Both the position numbers and the translations under genes were made by a program. From Acanthaster planci (taxonomy: Eukaryota > Echinodermata > Asteroidea > Valvatida > Acanthasteridae), in the NCBI RefSeq assembly GCF_001949145.1, contig NW_019091392.1:1502526-1566525 (forward strand): DNA of 64,000 bases, in the 5' to 3' direction. The notes beneath the pieces are model-generated. The model ran no database searches. It saw only the letters and a program-made list of their open reading frames with translations, and was not told where the DNA came from. Below, piece after piece: positions 50,262 through 61,264 of the stretch; the first letter of the stretch is position 1, and each line of letters opens with the position of its first letter.

Positions 50262-50498
50262 TTAAACAGATGATGACACAAAGTGCTCGAGAGGAAAAGC
50301 TGAGCGAAATGACATGATAGGTTTCATTGTGTCCATTGTGAGACTGCGCAGAACACCTGGCGGCATTTCCTGGCCAACCAGGGGGTCTGTTGTGTCGCGT
50401 TCCTGACGGCTAGCAAGCAGGTGGTAGAACCGGTTGGTGATTGGGAGCGTCACCTTGAAACACTGGTCCCAAGGGTCTGCCGCCAACTGTTATTGATT
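50262..50498 (-). CDS. Exon-like open frame, unknown
   Basis: On the minus strand, aatcaataacag| is followed by TTG GCG GCA GAC CCT TGG, opening a frame of 75 codons to a TAA. The peptide (AADPWDQCFKVTLPITNRFY, then LLASRQERDTTDPLVGQEMP) has high GC at third positions (ACG CTC ... ATC ACC AAC CGG TTC TAC CAC CTG), unlike its flanks. No Met near its start and no partner exon identified, so it could be the last exon of a minus-strand gene or a fragment of a retroelement. I do not recognise the family. Confidence 0.3.
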
Positions 50499-53381
50499 TG
50501 AATCTAACTTTGCTGTTGCTGCATCCATCTTTTTGCCGGCTTCTTTATTCGGACAATGTCCGTTCTTTGTACTTTGAATATCACAATCGATGTGTCAGGC
50601 ACTGGTGAAACTCTGAGCCTCGCAGATATGGTAGAAGCTATTATTCAATTCAATATAAGTTATTATCCCATTAGAGGAAATTCCTTTGGCCTTTTTACAC
50701 ATAATATAAAATTTAAGAGTCAATACAGTTGATAGCCACATAATAAAAAGCTTATAATACTATACGATAAACAGATCACTGTACCGATTTTTTTACATTA
50801 AAAAGGGTCGCATCTTACAGTGTAAGAATTCTGCTGTTTGAAACAAAATATACACATCCGATAATCAGGTGAATAGGCCTTTTTCAGAAAACATTGACTC
50901 AGCGAAACCCTGAAAGCGTTCTTCCTCCATTTTTATCTCCTTTCTTCTCTGTCCATGTGACATGGCACACGGCTTATGTCTTTTATTGCCTCCCCGATTC
51001 TAATTACATCCCCCAACTCATCCCCATCTGTTGAGACCCTCCCCAGAAACTCGTTAAACAGTCGAGGATAGTCACTCCTCATTCAATGACGAAATTTAAC
51101 AGCATCCTCATTAACCCTGTAATTATCTCGTCTTGAGGAGGTTGGCGAAGAATTACGTAACACCGACAAGGAAAGCAAATTTACGTCTGTGTCCTGGTTT
51201 ATCATAATCGGACGTGCCTTACCGCGCACACGGCCATCTCCAAAAACTCATTAACGGTACTACGTCGGGTATAGGATGTAGATTCAGTGTTGTTTATGCT
51301 GAAGCTTTCTAACAACAAGAAAACAATACCAAGTAATTATTAACTAGGCGTTGGTAGCTTGCAGCTTGTTTCCGGCGAGCGGTTCACATGAATCAAAGCA
51401 ATAGCTGCCACTGTTAATTAAAATTGTCAGCAAGGTGTACTCCATGAATACAAAAATTAATCATTTCCCGAGGTGTCATGACTGAGTAGGCCTACTGTAT
51501 TGCTGAGTGCGGAGAAATTAACCTCAAAGTGGGAAAGAAAATACAAAGTTGAAGGTGCGTGCAGATATCGTTGACAAAAAATTGCACCGATTGAATTTAT
51601 TAGGGACCATTAAATATAATACTTAGTCCTATACGGGACATTAAAAAAATAAACTGTGAGTTTATAACACCATTTTACGTGGATATTTTATCTTACACAC
51701 TTAAACATCAATGTAAATTTCACCTTAGCATGTTAACGGAGGCATGAAGAGCGTTCTTGAAATAATACACCGACTGGTGACATAACCATCCGATTTACTC
51801 CAGGTGCACTTGCATCCTGTACATGTACCATCTCTAATCTGCCGATTGGTATTTTATGTGGTGCTGCGCCTTGAGTACAAGCCAATTTTCAAAAACAGCT
51901 GATACCAAAAGGCAAATATATCTTCATTCAAATCATGAATAAACAAGCTCTGTTAAAATTTGACGCCGAAAAAAATTAAAAGAGATCCTCACCTCACCGC
52001 TATGGATGGCGAGAGAAAGATGATAAGCTAATTTACTCACACATAATTAAAAGAAAACCAAAATCCTGTATTTTGCGATCCATTTCATAGAGCAGATTTA
52101 AAATCATATTTATGTATACAGCCTTCATTCAAGTCATAACGATCGGTTTCTTCATAATGTGAATTAAATTTAGGATATCGATGTCCACCCCAAATAATTA
52201 TGATACGTTTGTTGTGTGCAAATAAACCTCGAATTTTAGGCAAATAATCTTACCTAACACAAACACGAAACACTGGCAAGAGTTAATGCAGCAGCGATAA
52301 TGTTAGATGATGCGGAGCGTGCATAATTTATTTTCGAGAGATTCTCCCGCTGACGTCCTTTTTTGTGTTGTTTCTCGAAACGCTGTTTTATACCTGTGAC
52401 ATTCATATTCGATTTTTTTTTTGTACGAGAAAAATAAAAACTACACTCTTACGTTAGAAACTAAGAACGTTTTTAGATGGGAAGTATAGATATATAATAA
52501 GTTGACAGCCTCTTCCCGATTGTCGAGGGCTTATTTTTCAGGACTCCATTCGAGAGAGACTCCATTGTTCGAATTTGAATCCTTCCACTGCCGTGGAGAA
52601 CTGCTAGTGATGCAAACGCTAATGTGGCCCCAACCGAGATATATACACACAGATTTCACATCGAGTGGATAACCTTTTCCGTCAGTGACGTACCACAGAT
52701 CACGATTACGGTGTTTTACATCGGATTTTTGCTCCTTGTTTGGACGACAAAATGTTGTTGGTAGAAAGTCAACAAGAACATGTACAGTTCATTCCAGGGT
52801 ATTTACGGTACACTGAGCAGTACACCGGTACACCGTTTCATTTTTTCGTTCAGGGCCAGAAACAACACTTTATTTTCTGCAGTCATCATAAATAATCACA
52901 CGTGCATATATGCGGGTGTCCCGTAATGGTAGTCCTATACTTGATACGAACGTACACTCGCACATGTAAGTTAGGTTATAGGTCCCTCAGATTCACCGTA
53001 CCAGCGGCTAGGCAGGAGAGACTGTCGACGGGTTAGTTGGGCTGCGAGAGAGGTCACTGCACACGATATGCTGGATGATGAACATGGACTGTCGTGTATT
53101 CAGCGAATGAGCGAGATATTTCAAGCTTCCGTTTAAACATATTTACGACGAGCAAACTGGGCGCTCGTGTGTGGTACTTCAAGCGTAGTGTCGACAGTGA
53201 AATTTTGTCGGTGCTTGTCTGATGTATTTGGCATAGTTTGGCTGATGATACATTGCCAAGTCATCCCTAGCAAGTAACGCAGATTTAGAATAAGACTCAC
53301 ACGTAACGATTGTGATTTCAACCGGCCTGAAGCTGTCATTGAAGGGCTGAACTTAAACTTGCCATTCCTGTATGTGAAACT
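50499..53381. other. Gene-free interval and 5' flank of the RING gene
   Basis: AT-rich, with no recognisable exon; the last few hundred bases become GC-richer and should include the promoter and 5' UTR of the RING gene. No clear TATA box was seen. Confidence 0.45.
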
Positions 53382-54383
53382 ATGGGGTACGTGTCCCAAC
53401 GCTTTGTCTCCAAGATCGATCAAAACCTGCTGTGCGGGATATGCAAGGCAGTCATGAAGGATGCCGTGCTGACACGGTGTGGGCACGCCTTTTGCGACCA
53501 ATGCCTCGATACCTGGCTAGCACGACCCCTGAGCGGCTCCTGCCCACAGTGCCGAGCGTCCGTCAGCAAGTTCCAGGTCAGCCCCGTCTGGGCCATACGG
53601 GAGATTGTCAGCAACCTCACGGTCGAGTGCGATTATGGTGACCGAGGATGCCGCCTTGTGATGAGAGTGGAATCTCTGGAGAAGCACCGGGCCAGCTGCG
53701 CTTATGCCCCCGTCGAGTGCGCCGGCTGCGAAACAGTGGTGAGCCGCTATGAGCTCCCCCACCACCAGGGAGTGTGCGCCAAGATAGCGGCCACCGCCAA
53801 CGAACCCGACCTAGACGAGCCCAGGGTGAGGGAATGGTCGGATCAGCTTGTGGAAGATCTAGAGGCCAAGCTCTGCAAGACAGAACAGCAGCTGAAGCAG
53901 ACCAAGAAGAGGTTGGAGACATCGGAGAGCAACGGTCGCAAGCTGGAACGAGACCTGTGTGAAGCCAGACTCCAGCTCCAGCGGAAACAAGGGGAGTGCA
54001 CCTTCCTGCACCTGAGCAGCAACCCGGAGTTTGACCATCAGTACCCTTACGGCTTCTCTCCCGAGAGTATCTCCAAACTGTCCCTCCTGATCGCTTGCCA
54101 TTTGCTCCGAAAGCCCGACTACATGGACCGCAACCGCATCTTCAACTGCATCAAACGGTGCTACGACAGCTTCGCACGGTGTGGGTCCCACTTCGAGCAC
54201 GACGTCCACATGCTGGTGGCCACCGCCTATGCTAGCAACTGGTTCACGGAGAACCAGAGGATCAACTTCCACTGTTGGCTCCAGAGCATCGCGCGGTACC
54301 GTAAATATGCCGACTTGAGTGGCCCCCCACATCCCGGCTGCACCGCTAGTGTCATCAGGAGGACCACATCATTACGAAGCTGA
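53382..54383 (+). CDS. RING / TRAF-type zinc finger / coiled-coil protein, probable E3 ubiquitin ligase
   Basis: A single uninterrupted frame of 333 aa, starting at an ATG with A at -3 and G at +4. The RING finger uses Cys18, Cys21, Cys33, His35, Cys38, Cys41, Cys54 and Cys57 (C3HC4 spacing). A TRAF-type zinc finger follows (Cys83, Cys90, His102, Cys106; Cys113, Cys116, His127/128, Cys132), then a coiled coil at about 150-200. The N-terminus (MGYVSQRF) resembles PDZRN/NRDP1-type ligases, but there is no PDZ domain; residues 205-320 form a helical, Cys/His-containing domain I do not recognise. Such proteins pair an E2 enzyme via the RING with substrate binding through the later domains. The gene is GC-rich and intronless, unlike the spliced genes here, so it could be a retrogene that stayed intact. 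An AATAAA lies at 55045. Confidence 0.88.
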   Translation: MGYVSQRFVSKIDQNLLCGICKAVMKDAVLTRCGHAFCDQCLDTWLARPLSGSCPQCRASVSKFQVSPVWAIREIVSNLTVECDYGDRGCRLVMRVESLEKHRASCAYAPVECAGCETVVSRYELPHHQGVCAKIAATANEPDLDEPRVREWSDQLVEDLEAKLCKTEQQLKQTKKRLETSESNGRKLERDLCEARLQLQRKQGECTFLHLSSNPEFDHQYPYGFSPESISKLSLLIACHLLRKPDYMDRNRIFNCIKRCYDSFARCGSHFEHDVHMLVATAYASNWFTENQRINFHCWLQSIARYRKYADLSGPPHPGCTASVIRRTTSLRS

Positions 54384-57300
54384 AGATTTAATTCTATCAT
54401 CTTTTTACCTTTATAAAATGTTTTGTCAAATTGTCTGTCTATACTGATACAAGAGCAAGAAGTAATACTTTTTAATTTAACGTCTAGTACAGGGTGCAAT
54501 TGGATAAGTTTGTTTATACGTGTGACCCCCCCCGCCCTTGCCCGCTTAGGAGAAAGTTAATATCAGCAGGACAGTGCCCTGCATTGAGATCATCTGAAAC
54601 CTTATGATAATGACGCTCAACAAGTGTCCTCTTGAGTCCTGTTGCAGCTGAGCAAACTCACTTATTTACATCGGTGTCTTCATTATCTTTCTGCAATCTC
54701 ACATATTTTCTCATTCCAGACATTATTTCGGACCTACTGTGTACGTAAGAAAGGCTTTGCAGGTACATGACACAGTGCAGTTCAGAGCGGGGGTATAAAT
54801 TGGGTGGCTTCAGATTTGCAGACAATTCTCTGTTACTGATGTAGGTGTAGTTCATTGTTAAGCCTTCCCGTTAATCAATTGCCTTAAAATGAGTCCAAAC
54901 ATTCCAAGGTTATAAGCTGTTGTCAGCTGTCACCATGTAACAATAACCACTTGCGTTGCGCTGATGGTAGCTAGATCAATTCCACAGTGGGACCGCAAAA
55001 AGAGTTGAGTCGCTGATTCCATCGCAATTCAACATTTCATCATTAATAAATGGCTAAATTTCTCCAGCATGAGTTTGGTTTTGTTTGATGAGCTGAGTAA
55101 TGGACGAGTTTTAATAATGATTAAGTATTTGTTGTTTCTACCACACCTCAAAATTGCGGCTATACAGTAAGCCAAAAGATGAGCATTTAATCAAACGAAA
55201 TGTTAATATGTTGGCATCTAGTAAGAGGTTAGCACTCTCAGGATTCAGTGGATCACAACGTGAACCTGCTTTGAGCAAACCAATTTTTTAAATCCTCTTG
55301 GCCTAGCTTTTTTGCACCCTTGGATACGTCGCCTTGTCATTCATCTTTTGCCTGAGTAGCTGTCACGTTTATATTTGACACTGAGTGCTCTCGAGGAGTA
55401 CGTATCATTTAGCAATGTTTGCAATTAATCTTCGTTAAATGCCCAACGGTATGAACTAAGTAACGATTAAGTGGCGGGTAGGATGGGGATCAGAGAAACC
55501 GTACAGTTTGTTCTGGTTCTCAAGTGGATGTTTAGTACTTGTGTACAAAGCACGCAGCTGTCCCCAAAATAGTGTAGTGTCACGTCTTTTCGTGTTTAAC
55601 GGACTTATGTGTGTAGCGCCTCAAAAGGCTGACAGGGAAAACAGCTATACTTTTTTTTTTGGTTACTGAATTGAGCAAGAAAACTAACATCGTTATGCTG
55701 AATATACAAACATTCTGTGGGGTTGAAATGGCATTGCTCGGGTAGGGATCGATCCTTGGGGATGATACGATGGATGATATGAGAAGAAGGAGATGATGTT
55801 TGTGCCATTTGTACCATTAGACGTGTGAGAGAGTCGAGGACTATAAAGATGTAGATCTGTGACACCTTTAACCCACCATGCAAAGACAGAGATCTCCACT
55901 TCAGGAAACGAGCGGAAAAAGCTCGTCATTTTTGTTCAGTGTGACAAAAGCCTTTCGATGCTCTTGTGAACCCCAAAATGCTCCTTCCATTTCAGGTACA
56001 TGTAGATGTGCACGTGGGGCTCACAACAGGTAGAGATAAAAATTGTCTTATGTCTTGAAAGGTAATTACGTGTTTGAACGTTGCTTTGCCTTTTCATGTT
56101 ACACTTTGCATTATCGAAGACTGTTTTCAACAACAAAATCAGGAGAGATAACTTAACCTGGAATACTGCAAAAGGGAAATGGGAATTCATGCAACCAAAA
56201 GACCTTGTTAGGACAAATCAGGAAGTCTGGTAGCTGTTTTTGTGATATGATATGTAGGTACGTTATTGTGTAAACTAAAGAGCTGAGCCAGTGTCATTAT
56301 TTATATTATAGACTCATTAAATCGGAGAAATATTGTAATGCCGAGTGCACAATTTGCACTGAAATTATTGTGCTGAATTTGTGACTTTTTTAGCTTTCGT
56401 CCTCAATATCTTTGATGGTGAATTACTTGTTGATTCAGATAATGTGTTAATTTGATAAACATTTTATGGCACAGGAAGGAGTGGTCATTGACTTTGTTTG
56501 TAGATACAGTTTACATTCGAGAAAGTATATTAGGAATTTGCTTTGATTTTATACATGTACATCCATCTTCTAGCGCGAAATTGTGAGTTGTACCTTGTCA
56601 AGTACCACTCCCTGACGAATGTGGATACATCAAAGTATTAATCACAATCATTACATATTACCGTAACAAGTGTATAAATTTATGGACACCCAAAGAGTGC
56701 AACTGATTTATTTAAAAGTGGCATCATCAACTAATATCTGTCCAACACGCAGCAACAGCCTATGTTATTAAGTTAGCTTTGCGTCACAGATGTTAATTTT
56801 AAACCAGATTTTGTGACTTCTATCCCTACACCGATTACGTTCACACTGTATCCTCAGTGTGCTCCAAGAGCTATAGCCTTCAGCCTGACAGCTTATTCTA
56901 AAGTTTCAGGGAAAATCTAGGATTTCATAGCAATCAAATTTCCACAAGAGTCTTTCTTGTTGGAACTTGTCATCTGGACGACAATGGAACAATCATTTAC
57001 TGTGCACTGCTTCTGCCAGAGGCTCACAAGGTAACGCATGAGCGTCGGGGACGCGTTCTTTTAACAAAAGAAGAAAGAATTTCATGGCAGAAGTGCGTCA
57101 GTGAAAGCTAAACAAAACCTAAAGTTCTATATTTTGCACAAAAAAAAAATACTCCGGGTTATTTTTCACTATAGCGATGTCAAGGTGCCCCTTCTTTGTG
57201 CGGAACCTTTTCAGTGTCTGGTTCTCACAATCTGTACCCTGGCAAAGTAAACATTCGTGAGCAATGGATGCAGGTTCTGTGGAAAATGTTGTACATGTAT

Positions 57301-59322
57301 CCAGCTATGTTCAATGTGTAAACGAAACAAATTACATTACTTAATGAATGGTGCTCAGCCTTTTTTTTTTCGTATTAAGAGTAGGACTTTGCATCCATGG
57401 CTAAACAGGATATCGATCATTCATTAATGATTAATTCCAGCCATTAGAGTGATAATATGAAATTTGCCACAAGTTTCAAATACATTAAAGTGACTCAAAA
57501 TACAATCTTTGCGATACAAGACTGATATTGTACTGAAATCGCTGTTGCGGCGAAATGCGCGTACTGGAAGAGAGGCGAGACGATTGCGATCATACAGTTT
57601 GATATTTTCCACTTCTCTGTATAAACCTGGCGTCCGGTATCAGTTTGACGTGCACTCGACAGCCACACGACACAGGCATAGTTTCCTCTGTGTTTATGAA
57701 AAGACAAGATTCTTGGATGTTAGAGTCGCCAACAAGCCCTTCTATAGTTTGTGTTACAAATACGGTGTATTATGTATACAGTATGTTCGATCTCACCCTC
57801 AAAGTTTGGGTCATTGATTGGCCGGTGATTGGGAAGAGACAAAAGATCTGACGCAACTCACAAGTTATTAAATCTTCTTTTAAAATCAACCATTAGGAAT
57901 AGTTTGAATCATGGACTTACACAAGTTTAAAAGTTTCTTTCCGTTGTCAAAACAACCCGGATTTGCCACGCGTAGGGGGTGACATTGAAATCCTCAAATG
58001 CCATAATAAATCAAGTCTGCGCTTGTATACATCAATGGCGACAGCGCAGACGTCAAAATATGGTCTTGTTTGTTGTAAAATTTGAGCAAAGTTTATCTGG
58101 GTATGTTTTATGTTGAGGTTGAGGGGCCCCAAAGAGGTGAAGTGTACACAGGTAGGGGACTGAGCGTCAAACTGTGGTACTTGCGAGGTAACTGGATTTT
58201 TTTGGAAGTCAGAAAGTAGGGACGCCTGTTTTGCTTTCATTTTATAAACGTGAAATCAAGAAAGTGAAAGAAAAATTGAAGCATTAAAATTTACTATCAG
58301 AAGTTCCCAACAATAAATTCTTCTTGTCAAATGCCAGACCAAGATTAGTCTATTAAGTTTAAATCAAGAATAGATTTCCGAGAAATAAAAATTACAGAGT
58401 GGCAGCTGCAGAGGAGAGGGATTTTTGATCAGGTCCATTTTACCAAACTCCACTTGGTGTGGTATTTTCAAACACTATTCTGTAAATTTCACGTACGTTG
58501 CCAAACAGGACAAGGTTTACATTAAGATTGTTGACATTTGCAAAGTTTACCGCCAAAGAGCCAAAATAGCCCTTGTACAACCTCAGTATCGTACACGAAC
58601 GGTAGGAGTGTATCTTTCCACGATCCTCATAAAAAACTTAGGGTGCAATGAACCTATTGAAACCCCACTGAAAACAGCGTAAATCAACAAACTTTCAGTA
58701 ACACGAAAGCCGACTTTACTGGAGTTTCTCAAACAAAAATGAAACTATTGTCTTGACCCTAGCCTTTCCTCATGTTTTTTCTCTTTTGGCGGGTTAGCCA
58801 ACCGACTGTTTGTCAATTATTCACGCAAAACACACTCGCTCCTCCAAAAGTGGTGGTTCAAGCTTGCTTGAAGCCATTTTTAAGCAGCTTTCCTCTATGT
58901 TCTCGAGCGCTGAGAACCATCTTCCATCCCTTGTTTATCCTGACCCATATTTCCACAATCCCTCCATTTTTTGGCCAAACAATCTCCTTTTTTTCACAAT
59001 AATCTGCGGGGGCACTTTTTATGCCATTAAGGTCAGTAGAAATAATCATCCATTTGAATTAGTTCACTGCACTCTCAACTGCAGCTTTTTGGTAGACGAG
59101 CGCCCTCTACTGATGTCTTTAGACGTGTCAAGGTTCATGCGACGGAGCTTTGGGCCAAAGCGTACAGCATGATGAGTCATAGATAAATGTATATGACAAG
59201 GCCATTCTCAGCGCGCATTTGCTTTGTAATGTCCACAGCCAGAAGTAAGCAAACGGAAAAGACACACGTCAGCTGTTTGGCAATTGCACAATATTGTGAC
59301 ATCGACAACAACGACTGTATGC
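54384..59322. other. Gene-free interval
   Basis: About 5 kb of AT-rich DNA with no supported exon. The 3' UTR of the RING gene probably runs to the AATAAA at 55045-55050. A close match to the reverse CTCF core (GCGCCCTCTACTG) is at 59100-59112, some 220 bp before the next promoter. Confidence 0.5.
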
Positions 59323-59330
59323 TATATAAA
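59323..59330 (+). promoter_or_regulatory. TATA box of the 597-aa gene
   Basis: TATATAAA followed by AGCAGC, 141 bp before the chosen ATG. It predicts a start near 59353 and a short 5' UTR of about 118 bases. A strong donor-like GTAAGT at 59450 falls within that UTR. Confidence 0.5.
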
Positions 59331-59470
59331 AGCAGCGGATACAGGTTCAGGTCACTATTTTGGTAAGGACGAATTTCCCTGGAAGACCACTTTAAAACAT
59401 CGTAGGCTGAGGGTTCACTTCAATCTGCCGTACTTCTGTGTATGTTCATGTAAGTATTAAATATTTGACG

Positions 59471-61264
59471 ATGGAACCGGTGCTTAGCAAGAATGACAAT
59501 CTAAACCAAGAGACTGGCAATGGCAGCGCTTGTCTGGTTGCTAAGGCAATGAACAGGCTTGTTGCTATGGGGAACAGTAGGCCTAAGACCATAGCAAAGC
59601 TTTCGGCGACTCTGAAGTCATGTGTGGCCGTCCTTCCCTATCTAAACCCCTTGGACGCACTGGAACTTGCCAACAAACAATTACACAACACACCGCCTCA
59701 CGTGGAATCCCAACATTCTACGCAGAAGGTTTACATACCATTCCTCTCTGTGGACGAGAGTTTCTGGGCTGAGGTAAGGCGTGACCTTCAATCGGGAAAA
59801 GAACAATTTACGTTCCCACCCAGCGAGAGCACCGAGGAGAGCATGTATGAAGGCGTTCTTCGCTGGCTTCAGAGCGACCCCGAGGGCACGAAGGAACGTC
59901 TGCGGGAGGAACTGTATCGGCGCTGTCGGCAGAAGCATCACCTTGAGGCGGGTTCGGTACTCGAACGTCTTGAAAAAATGGGTTTCGTGAAAGTGACAGG
60001 AGACGGGACGGTTAGCTTCCTTCTTCCTTCACCCAGGGACCTACGTGTTCTGAAAGAGAAGATGCAGATACATACAATTGACATATGCCAGATAACATCC
60101 CTTTGGAGTTCGTTAGGCCAAAATAATTTGGTCCGTCTAGTAGCCGCCTACCAATCAAAGTACCCGTTCCTTGAGAACAATTCAGACACATTCTTTTTCG
60201 GCGACTGGAGGTTCCCAGTGCCTATCGACGTGGCAGAATTTTACTCCTTGTGTCTCTTGAGTGAAATCGCCCCCAAAGACAGGCCTCGAAACAAGATAGA
60301 TTTATTGCGAGTTCTGGAGCCAGTGTGCCACTGCACGTATGTTATCTCACCTTCCAGTGTGTTGACGAAGTATGAAGGACAGATTGAGCACAGACCGACA
60401 TTGAAGGCGCGAAGGAGGCGTTCATATTCTACGAGTCAGTTATATTTACAAGAATTCGCTATTGGAGTCCACAAGAAACGGAATGTAATTCTGACACCAG
60501 AGGGACTTCTTGGTGTGACTGAGACTTCTGAGGAAGAGTTGAAAGAGCTCAGTGAGGCTGGTTGTGCCAAGCGAAAGTGTGTCACCGGCCAGTCTCGTGA
60601 GTTTGCAGAGATGCTGATAAGGCTCGTCCAGCCACTGCTGCAGCAGCAGAACGCCGTCCTCATCTTGGCAACGGGAGAACAGAAGAGCCAAATAATAGGC
60701 AGAGTCTCAGACTGGCTCGATAGTTACCGAGATAGCAACACGCAGGAAGGAGAGGCTGACAACGAAGTGTCCTCAGCCGGTGCCCAGACTCACTCTCAAC
60801 CAGTCCCGATCAGTAAAGTCAAGCGCCAACTGTTATCCTGCTGCATCCTCAAGATGACCACGGTCCCTGTGTCGTTCATTATTACACAGCTGGAGCGCCA
60901 TGGCTTCATCAGCGTCGATTACGAGGATCCCTCCGAGCCTGTGACCTACTCCATCCCAGAGATCTCAAGGGGAGCAATAGCAACCTGGCAAGTTGCTGCG
61001 TCTGAGTTCTGGACGACATCGGTTGAGAGATGCTACTCCAAAATCCTCTCCAAGTATTTTCCGCCGGAGGATGACATCCAGAAGTGGAAAAGTGTTGGAA
61101 ATAGGGTTATATTCTCTAAAGCAAATAAATTCAGACCTGGAGATGTGCTTACAGTTGGCATGCATTTAAAACGTATGGCTGGAGTATTTTGTTATTACGT
61201 CACGTTACCCTTGATTGGGGTCACGATTGCGTTGCTCATCTCCTGGTTTGGCATCTTTAGATGA
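59471..61264 (+). CDS. Hypothetical tail-anchored protein with two winged-helix-like segments
   Basis: A single uninterrupted frame. Upstream in-frame codons begin only with GTG, while the ATG at 59471 (ACGATGG; A at -3, G at +4) has a strong start context and gives 597 residues. Residues about 125-190 (YEGVLRWLQSDPEG...LERLEKMGFVKV, then TGDGTVSFLLP) and about 449-499 (VKRQLLSCCILK...ITQLERHGFISVDYEDP, then VTYSIPE) each look like helix-turn-helix plus beta-wing units. A basic patch KARRRRSYS lies near 312-320. The last 28 residues (AGVFCYYVTLPLIGVTIALL...) are a membrane span ending at the C-terminus, so the protein should be tail-anchored with its bulk in the cytosol. I do not recognise the family. 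It is intronless, with its own TATA box; AATAAA lies at 61940. The frame is certainly coding; function is unknown. Confidence 0.85.
   Translation: MEPVLSKNDNLNQETGNGSACLVAKAMNRLVAMGNSRPKTIAKLSATLKSCVAVLPYLNPLDALELANKQLHNTPPHVESQHSTQKVYIPFLSVDESFWAEVRRDLQSGKEQFTFPPSESTEESMYEGVLRWLQSDPEGTKERLREELYRRCRQKHHLEAGSVLERLEKMGFVKVTGDGTVSFLLPSPRDLRVLKEKMQIHTIDICQITSLWSSLGQNNLVRLVAAYQSKYPFLENNSDTFFFGDWRFPVPIDVAEFYSLCLLSEIAPKDRPRNKIDLLRVLEPVCHCTYVISPSSVLTKYEGQIEHRPTLKARRRRSYSTSQLYLQEFAIGVHKKRNVILTPEGLLGVTETSEEELKELSEAGCAKRKCVTGQSREFAEMLIRLVQPLLQQQNAVLILATGEQKSQIIGRVSDWLDSYRDSNTQEGEADNEVSSAGAQTHSQPVPISKVKRQLLSCCILKMTTVPVSFIITQLERHGFISVDYEDPSEPVTYSIPEISRGAIATWQVAASEFWTTSVERCYSKILSKYFPPEDDIQKWKSVGNRVIFSKANKFRPGDVLTVGMHLKRMAGVFCYYVTLPLIGVTIALLISWFGIFR

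Noticed and set aside
53859-54332. Minus-strand frame of 157 codons opposite the RING gene
   Set aside because: GC-rich third positions of the real gene keep the antisense frame open; it shows no motif.
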